Assembly: GCA_017468425.1 (NCBI GenBank)
Contig: JAFUIO010000026.1
Coordinates: 1 to 64,000, forward strand
Reading direction: 5' to 3'
Source: Clostridia bacterium
Lineage (GTDB): Bacteria; Bacillota; Clostridia; Oscillospirales; Acutalibacteraceae
Length of the DNA stretch: 64,000 bases
Shown: positions 34,083 through 43,651 of the stretch, one piece after another
How positions within the stretch are numbered: position 1 is the stretch's first letter
Layout of the letters: the number at the start of each line of letters is the position of its first letter
The notes under the pieces: model-generated
Database searches by the model: none
What the model was told of the DNA's origin: nothing
What the model saw: the letters and a program-made list of their open reading frames with translations, nothing else
Position numbers and translations under genes: made by a program

Positions 34083-35492
34083 CTACCTCAGAAGAAAATT
34101 GTTCGCATCAGAAATTATCGCTGAAGCAGATGAGGCAAGCGATGCATCATTTGACAACACCATATCAAGCACAAGTGCTGTAAGAGTTACTGCTGCAACT
34201 ATAACAAGCACCCATATAACAATCAATGTTGATGAGGGGATTTTCTTCTTTTCCTGCGTTGCTTCCGGCAACGGTACAGCAGAAAACGGACGTGAATTTA
34301 CTGAACGTGAAGTCTCTTCAATTTTTTCGAGAATGCTTTCAATTCCTGTTCTGTAAAGGTCTTTATCTGTTTCATCTTCAGTAGCAAAAATTTTGTAAAC
34401 GCTTGATTTCTGTAAATCAGAAAGAGTTGCAAAAATATAACCTTCGCCGTTTTCGTCGTAAAAAATTTCACTCATTGCAACTGCATAAGAAGCATTTGTC
34501 TGTTTAAGTGCCGCTCTTGCATTTGCAGCAACATTTTCTTTTCTTTTAGCATCATCTGCAAGGTTTTTGTCAAGACTGAAATCTGCAAAATCAACAGCAT
34601 CATTATCGGCAATTTCCGCAAGAACATTAGTATATACCGTATTTTCAGTCTGTCTTACAAAAGTTACTGCAAGACCTCTTGAACTGATTTTTGCAAGAAT
34701 ATCGTCTGTTCCCTCAGCTTCTTCTGCTTCTTCAGGTTCTTCTGCTTCTTCAGCTTCGTCAGGCTCTTCTTCATCAGCTTCTTCTTCCTGCTCTTCATTT
34801 TCGTCCACAGGTGTGGCAGCACTTTCATCTGCATAAGATGAAGATACAATGTCCTCATATTCTTCAGCAGATGAAGCTTCTTCCTGCTCTTCTTCTTTTT
34901 CAGCAGATTCAATTTCCTCTTTTGCTGATACTTCTTCTTTAATTTCTTCTTTTTCAGCAGGTTCAGCCTCTTTTTCTTCTGCAAGTTTATCTTCATATCC
35001 TTTTACGAGGAAGGAAAGCATACCGTTTTCAATAACTGTTTCGATTCGCTTTTCATCAATAGGAATAAAGATAAGCTTCTGTTTTCCGGACTGAATGCCG
35101 AAACCTGAAAACAGACCGTCAACACTTACAAAAGCTTCTCCGCCGACAGGAATTGCAGCGTGAGCGTTTATCTGATTTTCATTAAGCGTTGCCATACAAG
35201 CTTCGCTGTTAATAAGTTCAATAATATCAGAGTTAAGTCTGCATTTGAATCCCATTGCTCTGAAAAGAGATGCCTTTGTTGATATAAATTTTGAAACATC
35301 AACCGCAACAAGAATCACATCAGCAGATTCTATTCCTTCTTTTACACCTGTAAACATTTTCTTCTGAGTGTCACAAAAAAGAAATTCTTCGCTGATTCCC
35401 GTTGCTTCTTTGATTTTTCCTGAAATCATTTCATGAGCTGAATTCATTGAAACAAGCTTACTTTCACTGAAAGATATAAGTTTTATCTGCAC
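34083..35492 (-). CDS. Membrane-anchored degenerate CinA-like protein with acidic linker
   Basis: 469 residues, not a family I recognise by name. Residues 1-165 look like a decayed CinA/MoaB nucleotide-binding domain: SADVILVAVDVSKF stands where CinA has a TGGLGPT motif, and QKLIFIPIDEKRIE where CinA has LPGPPREM. Residues about 167-257 are almost entirely Glu, Ala, Asp and Ser. About 258-395 resemble the CinA carboxy (amidase-like) domain, with ASYAVAMSEIFYDENGEGYI aligning to CinA ADYGIGITGIAGP, but the active-site AESCTGG is absent. One membrane helix (STLIVIWVLVIVAAVTLTAL, about 415-440) and a short outside tail end it. The gene is two genes down from true cinA, so duplication and decay is plausible. 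AAGGATG precedes the ATG. Confidence 0.7.
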   Translation of the reverse strand: MQIKLISFSESKLVSMNSAHEMISGKIKEATGISEEFLFCDTQKKMFTGVKEGIESADVILVAVDVSKFISTKASLFRAMGFKCRLNSDIIELINSEACMATLNENQINAHAAIPVGGEAFVSVDGLFSGFGIQSGKQKLIFIPIDEKRIETVIENGMLSFLVKGYEDKLAEEKEAEPAEKEEIKEEVSAKEEIESAEKEEEQEEASSAEEYEDIVSSSYADESAATPVDENEEQEEEADEEEPDEAEEAEEPEEAEEAEGTDDILAKISSRGLAVTFVRQTENTVYTNVLAEIADNDAVDFADFSLDKNLADDAKRKENVAANARAALKQTNASYAVAMSEIFYDENGEGYIFATLSDLQKSSVYKIFATEDETDKDLYRTGIESILEKIEETSRSVNSRPFSAVPLPEATQEKKKIPSSTLIVIWVLVIVAAVTLTALVLDMVLSNDASLASSASAIISDANNFLLR

Positions 35493-35510
35493 TTTATTTC
35501 ATCCTTTCTC

Positions 35511-37175
35511 TTATTGCGCAACCCATCTTACCATGTCTTTATAAGGATTTGTCTTTTTCTTTTTAACATACCATGCATCAGGGAATCTCTGATTTTTATT
35601 CACCGCTGCAATACTTGTATCCACAGCTTCATCTTCATTCTCTCTTACAAGTCTTGCAACCACAACAAGTCTGCCGTCTTTGATAACTGTTCTGTCACAG
35701 GTAGAAAGTGTTACGATTTTATCTCCCGCTTCGTAATCAACACCTGTGTTATAGTATGAACGGAGTCTTGCATCTTCCATAAATCCTGCAAAGTTTTCTT
35801 CTGTAGAAAGGTTTTTGAAAGTGTAACCGAAAACATATCCGCAGTCATCAGCAGGATTTGCATTTGTAAGGAAAACAGAGAAAATTTTGTATACATAATC
35901 TCCGTTCTCTGTGTAAATGTAAATGTAAGGATTCTTTTTGAATGTATTGATATCTTTATAGTTTTTGATCGAGCCGAACATTGAGCCGTCTCTCATATTA
36001 TGTCCGTAAATTATTGTATTTCTGTCAGAGAAAGGTAAATTATTCTGATAGTCGATAAAAGCAGTGCCGCCCGGAGACCATTTGCCTTTGAAGCCGGTGT
36101 TCAGATATTTATCGTTATTTTTGCCTTTAACTACAGGAAGGTTTATATCTGCTCCCGGAACAACAAGCCAACCTTTGAAATCAGGATTGATTTCTTTGAG
36201 AGCATCAAATGTTACTGTTTTTTCTTCTTCACTGATATTGTTGAGTTTTTCAACAATTTCTTCAGGTTTTGCGTCAGGAGCTATAAATTCTGCAATTTCG
36301 CTGTTTTCTCTGGAAATCAGATAGGGCTGAACAACATAATCGTTTATAAGCCAGCCCGCACTGCCAATGAGTGCAAGAATTGAAATGATGAAAACTATTT
36401 TTCTTATTACTTCACCGACGCTGTCATTCTTTTTCGGTAAAATACCGCTTTTATTCTTTTTATTTTTTTTCTTCTTTTTATTATCTTCTGCATCATCGAA
36501 GTTTTCAAGGTTTTCCGCGTTTTCTGCCATAACCGGTGCAGCTTCATCATTGATTTCTTCTTCAGCTTCTGCAACAGGCTGAACATCTTCCGTCTCCTGA
36601 TATTCTGCAGGAATCTCTTTTTCATCTTCCTCAGAAACTGCTGAAGTTACATCAATGGGAGCCGGTTCATCTTTTTCTTCCGCAACGGGAACAGAAATCG
36701 GAATATCAGCAGGATAATTTTCTTCTTCCTCATCCTCGTCATCATCTGTTCTGCCCGAATAAATATCTTCATATTCATCTTCAGCAGATTCCTCACTCTG
36801 TGAATAAACATCTTCGAATACCATCTCTTCGGAAGGTGCTTCTTCCTTGTTTTCCTTCTTGAATTCAAGGTTGAAAACTTCTGCCTCTTTTTTCAGTGCT
36901 TCATCGTCAACACCTGCGAGCTTTGCATCAACTTCTTCATAAAGGGCGGTATAATCATCTTCTCTTGATTTGAAGAAATCTTCAATTTCACTGTCTTCTT
37001 CAGGATTATAAAAAACCTTTTCTTCTTCCTCAACAGCCTTTTCTTCACTGCCGAAAGGCTGAAGATTATATTTTTCTCTCAGACTGGAAAAAATATCTTC
37101 AAAAGTTTCTTCTTTTTCTTCGACATTGTTTTCTTCAATCTTGTTTTCTTCAAAATCTTTTTCTTTGTCGCTCAT
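35511..37175 (-). CDS. srtB: Class B sortase with a long acidic cytoplasmic amino-terminal region
   Basis: 554 residues, about twice the usual sortase B length. Residues 1 to about 250 are extremely Glu/Asp-rich, then a Lys-rich stretch (KKKKKNKKNK) and one membrane helix (VIRKIVFIISILALIGSAGW, about 258-280). The extracellular sortase domain follows: WLVVPGADINLPVV, the catalytic His in IIYGHNMRDGSMFG (about 390), Cys in IVTLSTCD (about 491) and Arg in GRLVVVARL. It attaches proteins to the cell wall or to each other; no clear substrate with a sorting signal is in the window, though the truncated protein at the left edge could have one. cinA overlaps its start by one base (TAATG). Confidence 0.9.
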   Translation of the reverse strand: MSDKEKDFEENKIEENNVEEKEETFEDIFSSLREKYNLQPFGSEEKAVEEEEKVFYNPEEDSEIEDFFKSREDDYTALYEEVDAKLAGVDDEALKKEAEVFNLEFKKENKEEAPSEEMVFEDVYSQSEESAEDEYEDIYSGRTDDDEDEEEENYPADIPISVPVAEEKDEPAPIDVTSAVSEEDEKEIPAEYQETEDVQPVAEAEEEINDEAAPVMAENAENLENFDDAEDNKKKKKNKKNKSGILPKKNDSVGEVIRKIVFIISILALIGSAGWLINDYVVQPYLISRENSEIAEFIAPDAKPEEIVEKLNNISEEEKTVTFDALKEINPDFKGWLVVPGADINLPVVKGKNNDKYLNTGFKGKWSPGGTAFIDYQNNLPFSDRNTIIYGHNMRDGSMFGSIKNYKDINTFKKNPYIYIYTENGDYVYKIFSVFLTNANPADDCGYVFGYTFKNLSTEENFAGFMEDARLRSYYNTGVDYEAGDKIVTLSTCDRTVIKDGRLVVVARLVRENEDEAVDTSIAAVNKNQRFPDAWYVKKKKTNPYKDMVRWVAQ

Positions 37176-38431
37176 TATTTTTCCTCCTGTTCTTCAAACC
37201 GTTTTATAATTTTACGTCTCACAAGGTCAAACGCCCTTGAGCCGTTTACATATCTGTTGTAATCTCTGTCGTGGCGGCTTGTTTTTATCTCAACACATTC
37301 AGTTGTTTCGCCGTCGCACACCGCAATATAGCTTAACCCTACAGGTTTGTTTGTTGAATCACTTAAAGGCCCTGCAATTCCTGTTATACCTATTCCGTAA
37401 TCAGCACCGCTCAGACGTTTTACACCCTCTGCCATTTCTTTTGCAACAGGCTCGCTTACGGCACCGTATTTCTCAAGATTTTCTTTTCTTACACCAAGTA
37501 TTCTGTTTTTAATTTCGTTTGAATATGAAACTATACCGCAATCAAAAACTTCCGATGCACCTGAAATATCAGTAATTCTTTTTGCTGCAAAACCGCCTGT
37601 GCAGGATTCTGCCAGTGCAATTTTCAGTTTGTATTTTTTAAGAAGTTTCACAAGCACCGTTTCAATGTTTTCTTCATCAACGGCATATACATATTCTCTG
37701 AACCTTTTTACGGCTTCTTCCACAACAGGCTTTGCTTTTTCTTCCGCATCGGCTTTATCTTTTCCACTTGCAGTAACGCGCAGAAAACACTCACCGTCTT
37801 TAGCGTAAGGTGCTGCTGTGGGGTTTTCGTTTTCAAGCAGGTCAGCGGCTTTTTCTGCCATTACAGATTCGCCGATGCCCATCATTTTGATATTATGAGA
37901 AACAAAAACTGCATCTGAATATTTTTCAAGAACTTTTCTTGCTTTATCTTCAAACATCGGTTTCATTTCTCTGGGCGGTCCGGGCAGAGCGATAATGCAC
38001 TTTGAATTTTTTTCTATTGCAAAACCCGGTGCCGTACCGTTATCATTTTCAAAAACAATTCCGTCTTCGGGCACATACGCCTGACGTATATTGCTCTCTG
38101 ACATTTTCAAGCCTTTGCTTATAAAGTAACCTTCAATCTGCTCTTTGATTTTTTCATCAAGAACAAGTTTTGAATCCATCACTTCACAGCATTTATCTCT
38201 TGTGATATCGTCAGCAGTAGGTCCGAGACCTCCCGTTGTAATAACAATATCGCTTCTATCAAGAGCCTGCCTGAGCATTTCCGTAAGCCTTTCGTTATTA
38301 TCGCCTACCACGTCCTGACGAAGGACGCTGATACCCATTTCGGCAAGTTTTCTTGAAAGATAAACTGCATTTGTGTTTACAATGTCGCCAAGCAGAATTT
38401 CTGTGCCGACACATACTATTTCACAAATCAA
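37175..38431 (-). CDS. cinA: CinA-family nicotinamide-nucleotide amidase / competence-damage protein
   Basis: 418 residues, two domains. The MoaB-like amino domain has VGTEILLGDIVNTNAVYLSR, TTGGLGPTADDITRD and LPGPPREMKPMFE. The carboxy PncC-like domain (about 255-410) has LAESCTGGFAAKRITD, with the catalytic Ser, and IGITGIAGP. It is expected to salvage NMN by deamidation and hydrolyse ADP-ribose-type compounds. It lies 12 bases behind thiI and overlaps the sortase start. In many Firmicutes cinA sits by recA; here the two are 25 kb apart. Confidence 0.94.
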   Translation of the reverse strand: MICEIVCVGTEILLGDIVNTNAVYLSRKLAEMGISVLRQDVVGDNNERLTEMLRQALDRSDIVITTGGLGPTADDITRDKCCEVMDSKLVLDEKIKEQIEGYFISKGLKMSESNIRQAYVPEDGIVFENDNGTAPGFAIEKNSKCIIALPGPPREMKPMFEDKARKVLEKYSDAVFVSHNIKMMGIGESVMAEKAADLLENENPTAAPYAKDGECFLRVTASGKDKADAEEKAKPVVEEAVKRFREYVYAVDEENIETVLVKLLKKYKLKIALAESCTGGFAAKRITDISGASEVFDCGIVSYSNEIKNRILGVRKENLEKYGAVSEPVAKEMAEGVKRLSGADYGIGITGIAGPLSDSTNKPVGLSYIAVCDGETTECVEIKTSRHDRDYNRYVNGSRAFDLVRRKIIKRFEEQEEK

Positions 38432-38443
38432 GAATAATCACCT

Positions 38444-39613
38444 TTAATCAATTAAAATAAATCTTGCACTGTTTACCGCTTCTTCAATCATCTCAGTAAA
38501 ATCTACTGCACTTTCTGCTTTTTCAACTTCTTCTACACTTGGTCTTGTTTTGGGATGTTTGGGAGTAAACACTGTGCAACAATCTTCGTAGGGAAGAATT
38601 GAAGTTTCAAAAGAATCAATTTCTCTTGAAATTTTAACGATTTCGCCTTTATCCATACCGATACAAGGGCGGAAAACAGGCATATCCGTTGCTCTGTCTG
38701 TACAAGCCAGGGCTTTCATAGTCTGGCTTGCAACCTGACCTAAACTCTCGCCTGTAATAAGTGCTTCGCAGTCTTCTCTGCGGGCAATTTTTTCGGCAGT
38801 TTTCATCATTATTCTTCTCATAATAATGGTGAAAAGTTCTTCAGGGCATTCATCTTTTATTGTTTCCTGAATTTTTGTAAATTCAACTATATAAAGCTTT
38901 ATTCTTCCGCTGTAAGCGGCAACTTTTCTTGTAAGCTCATGAACTTTCTTTTCTGCAAGCTCGCTTGTATAGGGCGGTGCTGCAAAATGGATTCCCATAA
39001 GTCTTAATCCTCTTTTTGCCATCATCCATCCTGCAACAGGGCTGTCGATACCGCCTGAAATAAGAAGGGCTGCTTTACCTGCAGAGCCTACAGGCATACC
39101 GCCTGCACCTTTGTGCTGATTACCGTGAATGTAAACGTGTGTATCTCTCACTTCAACCGTTACAATAATATCGGGGTTATGCACATCAACTGTAAGATGA
39201 GGGAAGTTTTCAAGAAGAAATCCGCCCACTTCCATACAGATTTCAGGTGATTTCAGGGGGAAATTCTTATCGCTTCTCTTTGCATTAACTTTAAAAGTCT
39301 TTGCAAACATCAATTCATCTTCAAGATATTCTTTTGCAACTTCTTTTATTTTGTCAATATCTTTTTCCGTTGCAGCAGCGCGTGAAAGTCCTGCGATACC
39401 GAAAACTTTTTTAGCTGCTTCAAAAGCTGTATCAAAATCTGCATTTTCATCTTCACTTTCAACCATAATCGTTGACTGAGATGCTTTAAAAGTGAATTTG
39501 CCGATATGTTCAAATCTGCGGCGCATATTCTTTATCATCATATCTTCAAAAGTTCTTCTGTTAAGACCTTTGAGTGCAAGTTCACCGTTTTTGATAAGTA
39601 TAATTTCTTTCAT
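38444..39613 (-). CDS. thiI: tRNA 4-thiouridine synthetase ThiI
   Basis: A 389-residue enzyme that adenylates U8 of tRNA and transfers sulfur. Domains: ferredoxin-like start (IILIKNGELALKGLNRRTFE), THUMP (about 60-165), and a PP-loop ATPase with LLISGGIDSPVAGWMM near 182. ALITGESLGQVASQTM and a CCTVFTPKHPKTRPS ending are typical. No rhodanese domain, as in most Firmicutes, so sulfur comes from the desulfurase three bases upstream in the same transcript. Confidence 0.95.
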   Translation of the reverse strand: MKEIILIKNGELALKGLNRRTFEDMMIKNMRRRFEHIGKFTFKASQSTIMVESEDENADFDTAFEAAKKVFGIAGLSRAAATEKDIDKIKEVAKEYLEDELMFAKTFKVNAKRSDKNFPLKSPEICMEVGGFLLENFPHLTVDVHNPDIIVTVEVRDTHVYIHGNQHKGAGGMPVGSAGKAALLISGGIDSPVAGWMMAKRGLRLMGIHFAAPPYTSELAEKKVHELTRKVAAYSGRIKLYIVEFTKIQETIKDECPEELFTIIMRRIMMKTAEKIARREDCEALITGESLGQVASQTMKALACTDRATDMPVFRPCIGMDKGEIVKISREIDSFETSILPYEDCCTVFTPKHPKTRPSVEEVEKAESAVDFTEMIEEAVNSARFILID

Positions 39614-39616
39614 ATT

Positions 39617-40753
39617 TTAAACTCTCCTGAGTGTTTTTGTTGCAAGTAAAATATTTTCTGCCAATATATCAAGTTCTTCTTCCGTATTGAATCTCGAAAG
39701 ACTTACTCTTATTGCACTGTCGATTCTTTCAGGTGTTATACCTGCACCGAGAAGTGCTGTACTTCTGTGGCCTTTTGCACAGGCAGAGCCTCCGGAAACA
39801 TAAATTTCACGCTCTGACAAAAAGTTTATCATCGGCTGAGACGGAATCCCAATAACTGAAAAATTTATAATATAGGGTAGCGCATCTTTTTTGGAATTCA
39901 TTACAACTCCGTCAATTTTTTCTAATTTTTCTACTAAACCGTCGCGTAAAACTTTTACGGCTTCGAGTTTATTTTCAATTTCTGTTATTTCTTCCGCTGC
40001 TGCTGCAAAACCGCATATTGCAGGCATTGCTTCAGTGCCTGAACGCAGACCTTTTTCCTGTCCTCCGCCATAAACGGGAGATACAATGTTCACACCTTTT
40101 CTTACAAACAAAGCACCTGCACCTTTCGGCCCATGAATTTTATGTGAGCTGATGCTCATTAAATCAATTCCGAGTTTCTGCACTTTTATCGGCAGTTTTC
40201 CGAACCCTTGCACCGCATCGCAATGAATAAGAGCAGGTGAATTTTTCATCATAACTGCTTTTTTTATAAGCTGCACAGGGTTGATTGCACCCAATTCATT
40301 ATTGACAAGCATTACGCTTATAAGTATAGTTTTTTCATCAACTTCCCTGATTAAATCCTGAATGTTGATTGCACCGTTTTCTCCGACAGGCAGACGGACA
40401 ACATCAAAGCCTTTGTTTTCAAGTGATTTCATACAGTTTTCAACACTTGGATGCTCAATTGATGAAGTGATGATTTTATTGCCTCTTTTTTTCAGTTTTT
40501 CAACAGCACCGAAAATGGCAATATTATTGCTTTCTGTTCCGCCTGATGTGAAAAAAACTTCATCTTCGCGGGCAGAGATTTTTTCTGCAATAATTTTTCT
40601 TGACTTATCAAGTTCTTCCTTCGACTGAACGCCAAGATGGTGAATCGAGGAGGGATTTGCCCAGCATTCATCAAGCATATATGCAATTTTTTTCTTTGCA
40701 CTTTCGCACAAAGGCGTTGTTGCACTGTTATCAAGATAAATCGCCAAAGTCAT
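39617..40753 (-). CDS. Cysteine desulfurase (NifS/IscS type)
   Basis: A 378-residue PLP enzyme that releases sulfur from cysteine as a persulfide. YLDNSATTPLC opens it; FTSGGTESNNIAIFGA binds the cofactor; SISSHKIHGPKGAGAL holds the PLP lysine (about 206); the loop GGSACAKGHRS holds the persulfide Cys (about 325). Coupled to thiI (three-base gap), the pair most likely serves tRNA 4-thiouridine, a NifZ/IscS role. First gene of the six-gene run; ATG after GGGAGAGA. Confidence 0.94.
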   Translation of the reverse strand: MTLAIYLDNSATTPLCESAKKKIAYMLDECWANPSSIHHLGVQSKEELDKSRKIIAEKISAREDEVFFTSGGTESNNIAIFGAVEKLKKRGNKIITSSIEHPSVENCMKSLENKGFDVVRLPVGENGAINIQDLIREVDEKTILISVMLVNNELGAINPVQLIKKAVMMKNSPALIHCDAVQGFGKLPIKVQKLGIDLMSISSHKIHGPKGAGALFVRKGVNIVSPVYGGGQEKGLRSGTEAMPAICGFAAAAEEITEIENKLEAVKVLRDGLVEKLEKIDGVVMNSKKDALPYIINFSVIGIPSQPMINFLSEREIYVSGGSACAKGHRSTALLGAGITPERIDSAIRVSLSRFNTEEELDILAENILLATKTLRRV

Positions 40754-40785
40754 TCTCTCCCATTATGATATATATAGTTAATTAT

Positions 40786-40814
40786 ATTATATTACAAAAC
40801 ATAAAAAGTTTCAA
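40786..40814 (-). promoter_or_regulatory. SigA promoter of the desulfurase-thiI-cinA-srtB run
   Basis: TTGAAA (40814-40809), 17 bases, TATAAT (40791-40786) on the reverse strand. Confidence 0.7.
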
Positions 40815-40892
40815 TATAATTACAGGTTTTTTCTTTGCTTTGCAAGAGAAAATATTTGCCTGCAATAAAGCCGTAAATAATATAAAACATAC

Positions 40893-40924
40893 AAAAAACA
40901 CCAACAATTTTACTTGTTGGTGTT
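40893..40924 (-). terminator. Terminator of the O-antigen-ligase-like gene
   Basis: Perfect 11-bp stem AACACCAACAA / TTGTTGGTGTT with a short loop and a TTTTTTG tail on the reverse strand. Confidence 0.85.
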
Positions 40925-40932
40925 CTGATATA

Positions 40933-42351
40933 TTATTTCTTTTTTGACTTTAACGGACTTCTGAAAACATATTCTTTATCTTTATCGGTTTCTGCAAACT
41001 TATTATTTTTATCGCACATCACAAAGAACAATGTTGCAATCATTCCGTAGGGGATGGGAGAAAATTCTCCCGGATTTACAAGGGACATCATAAAAAGACC
41101 GGCATATGAAACAAACAAAATAAGGTTGAATATAGTTATTCTTTTGAAAATCAGTTTCATACGCTCATAAAGCTGATAAGAAAAGGCAATTATTCCGATA
41201 ATACCGAAGCTTCCTATAACCTGGAATGGTGCTGAGTGATACCAACACAAAGCAAATTTCGCAGGGTCGTGCACGTCAGTGTTACCCATATAACCGAGTC
41301 CTCTTCCGAAAAGCGGATTAGACTTGAAATCTTCTATCGCTCTTGAAAATAAACCGAATCTGATACTGGTTTCTGTTGTAAATCTTTTTATAACAGGCAG
41401 GATGAAATTGAAAATCGGTCGGATAAGTGCGAGAAGACCTGCAGCAATTACACCTATTACAATCAGATTGTTTTTCCTGTTAGCTTTGTCGGTAAGAAGA
41501 ATTACAAGCAAACATATTCCCAATTCTATTGTGCCGAAAAGTGTACCGCCTCTTGAGCCAGTAAGCATAATTCCCGCATACTGCAAAAATCCCGCAATAA
41601 TAAAGGGATATTTTTTAGTTGAAAGGAAAAATCCGAATGGGAAGGTAAGCATAAGTATTGTGGAAACATTGTTTCTCCACTGGAATGTAAGTGAGCTTCC
41701 CGTTTTTACAAATGTTGACCAGTTTATGATGTAAAAATGCGCAATCATATAAACGCATACAAGACCTGTAAGTGTCATTATCATTGCAAATTTTCTGCGC
41801 ATATCATACTTTTCATCGAAAGTATAATGGGCATTCATCAGCATATAAAGGGCAAACATACCTATACCGAGACCTGCTGTATAAAAAAGTGCCGTACCGC
41901 TGAAATATTCGGCTGATGTGATTTTACCCACACCGCCCAATGTTACCGCAATGCCTACAAACAAAGCACTTTTCCACACGCTTCCGAGCTCAAACTTTTT
42001 GCTGTAAACAATAAAGTGGAAAAGAATCGCAAACACGAGCACAGGAGCGAGGCCTATAAATTTTATGAAAACGTCAAACGAATCATAACATTTTATGGAT
42101 GTGCTTGCAATAAGCAGGAAAGGCAGAAGCGTTGCAGTAATATCTTTACAAATAACGAGCGCAAAGCAACATACAGCAGCAAACAACATATCACCGTAAA
42201 CGATAGAAGTAAAGTCATTTTTACTGCTGAAAGAAACGAAAACCGCTGCCGCAAGGCACTGGATAACCATAAAGATTTCCGACATCATAAATGCGCGTAT
42301 TTTCTGTATCGCTATGGAGTTTTCCATTCTGTTGTATATTTTTTCAATCAT
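40933..42351 (-). CDS. O-antigen ligase / polymerase-like membrane protein (Wzy/WaaL superfamily)
   Basis: About 472 residues with about 11-12 membrane helices and a large loop near residue 330-370 containing SRAIEDFKSNPLFGRGLGYM and WYHSAPFQVIGSFGIIG. The region LTGSRGGTLFGTIELG also fits the Wzy_C (O-antigen ligase) family. Such enzymes polymerise or ligate surface polysaccharides; the substrate is unknown, and no glycosyltransferase cluster is near, so it is an isolated copy. GTG 42372 is open in frame, but GCGGAGA lies nine bases before ATG 42351, which is chosen. Flanked by its own promoter and terminator. Confidence 0.82.
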   Translation of the reverse strand: MIEKIYNRMENSIAIQKIRAFMMSEIFMVIQCLAAAVFVSFSSKNDFTSIVYGDMLFAAVCCFALVICKDITATLLPFLLIASTSIKCYDSFDVFIKFIGLAPVLVFAILFHFIVYSKKFELGSVWKSALFVGIAVTLGGVGKITSAEYFSGTALFYTAGLGIGMFALYMLMNAHYTFDEKYDMRRKFAMIMTLTGLVCVYMIAHFYIINWSTFVKTGSSLTFQWRNNVSTILMLTFPFGFFLSTKKYPFIIAGFLQYAGIMLTGSRGGTLFGTIELGICLLVILLTDKANRKNNLIVIGVIAAGLLALIRPIFNFILPVIKRFTTETSIRFGLFSRAIEDFKSNPLFGRGLGYMGNTDVHDPAKFALCWYHSAPFQVIGSFGIIGIIAFSYQLYERMKLIFKRITIFNLILFVSYAGLFMMSLVNPGEFSPIPYGMIATLFFVMCDKNNKFAETDKDKEYVFRSPLKSKKK

Positions 42352-42401
42352 CAAAAAAATCTCCGCACCCACAATAATTTAATAAATTCTTGCTGAAAAC
42401 G

Positions 42402-42430
42402 ATTATAACATTTATATGCCTTAAAGTCAA
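42402..42430 (-). promoter_or_regulatory. SigA promoter of the O-antigen-ligase-like gene
   Basis: TTGACT (42430-42425), 17 bases, TATAAT (42407-42402), just past the oad terminator. Confidence 0.75.
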
Positions 42431-42433
42431 TAA

Positions 42434-42467
42434 AAATAAGCTCTGCTTTCCGGCAGAGCTTATTTTT
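42434..42467 (-). terminator. Terminator of the oxaloacetate decarboxylase operon
   Basis: Perfect 13-bp stem AAATAAGCTCTGC / GCAGAGCTTATTT with a six-base loop. A T-run follows on the reverse strand, only a few bases from the oadB stop. Confidence 0.85.
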
Positions 42468-42475
42468 ACAAATTG

Positions 42476-43639
42476 TTAATTACCGAACATCATAAGCAGG
42501 AAACCTGCTGCAACAGCCGAGCCGATAACACCTGCAACATTCGGTCCCATAGCGTGCATGAGAAGGAAGTTTGTGGGGTTATATTTTCTGCCCTCAACCT
42601 GAGCAACACGTGCTGCCATAGGAACAGCCGAAACGCCTGCCGCACCGATAAGGGGATTGATTTTGCCGCCTGTTACAATATAAAGCAACTTTCCGAAAAG
42701 CACACCACCTGCTGTTGAGAAAGAGAAAGCAACAAGGCCGAGAACAATAATAAGAATTGTATCGGGGCTTAAGAAAGCGTCACCGCTTGCTGTTGCACCA
42801 ACAGTAAGACCGAGAAGGATTGTTACGATATTTGTAAGAGCATTCTGTGCTGTATCGCTGAGTCTGTCTGTAACACCACATTCTTTGAAGAGGTTACCGA
42901 GCATAAGCATACCGATAAGTGACGCACATGAAGGAATGAGCAATGCACAAAGAACAAGAACAATAATCGGGAAAATAATTTTCTCTGTTTTGCTTACTGT
43001 TCTTAACTGCTTCATTTCAACTTTTCTTTCTTTTTCAGTTGTGAGAAGCTTCATAACTTTCGGCTGGATAATCGGGATAAGTGCCATATATGAATATGCT
43101 GCAACGGCAATAGGTGCAAGCAGGTGGTCTGCAAGCTGACCTGTAAGCAGAATTGCTGTGGGGCCGTCTGCGCCGCCGATAATACCGATAGATGCTGCTT
43201 CTTCCGGTGTGAAACCAAGGAAAAGAGCAATGATAAATGCAATGTAAATACCAAGCTGTGCCGCTGCACCGAGAAGAAGGCTGACAGGGTTTGCAAGAAG
43301 CGGACCGAAGTCAGTCATCGCGCCGATGCCGAGGAAAATAAGGCACGGGAATATTGAACTTTTAACACCGGCATAAATAAGCCTTAAAACGCCTGTGTCA
43401 TACCAATGTGCACCGGGTTCAGCAACTCCGCCGAAAAGACCTGCAGGGTCTGCCATAAGGTCTGCACCGGGTAAGTTTGCAAGAAGAATACCGAATGCAA
43501 TGGGAATAAGAAGAAGGGGTTCGAACTTTTTAACTATAGCGAGGAAGAAAAGAACAAATGAAACAAGAATCATTACAAGTTCTTTCCAACCCAACAGATA
43601 AAAGCCTGAACTTTCCCATAACTGCTGAATAATTTCCAT
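42476..43639 (-). CDS. oadB: Sodium-translocating decarboxylase beta subunit
   Basis: A 387-residue integral membrane subunit that exports sodium ions as the carboxybiotin is decarboxylated. Typical blocks are [21 protein letters not shown], given here in parts: [31 protein letters not shown] with the conserved Asp of the ion path; and [18 protein letters not shown] near the end. Nine or so helices. Gene order alpha, small membrane subunit, biotin carrier, beta matches clostridial oxaloacetate decarboxylase clusters. AAATAACT-type spacing and tight packing (12 bases) indicate a single transcript. Confidence 0.95.
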   Translation of the reverse strand: MEIIQQLWESSGFYLLGWKELVMILVSFVLFFLAIVKKFEPLLLIPIAFGILLANLPGADLMADPAGLFGGVAEPGAHWYDTGVLRLIYAGVKSSIFPCLIFLGIGAMTDFGPLLANPVSLLLGAAAQLGIYIAFIIALFLGFTPEEAASIGIIGGADGPTAILLTGQLADHLLAPIAVAAYSYMALIPIIQPKVMKLLTTEKERKVEMKQLRTVSKTEKIIFPIIVLVLCALLIPSCASLIGMLMLGNLFKECGVTDRLSDTAQNALTNIVTILLGLTVGATASGDAFLSPDTILIIVLGLVAFSFSTAGGVLFGKLLYIVTGGKINPLIGAAGVSAVPMAARVAQVEGRKYNPTNFLLMHAMGPNVAGVIGSAVAAGFLLMMFGN

Positions 43640-43651
43640 AGTTATTTCACC

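Noticed and set aside
34567-34996. Overlapping frames of Ser- or Lys-rich composition
   Set aside because: Artefacts of the GAA/GCA repeat coding the acidic linker.
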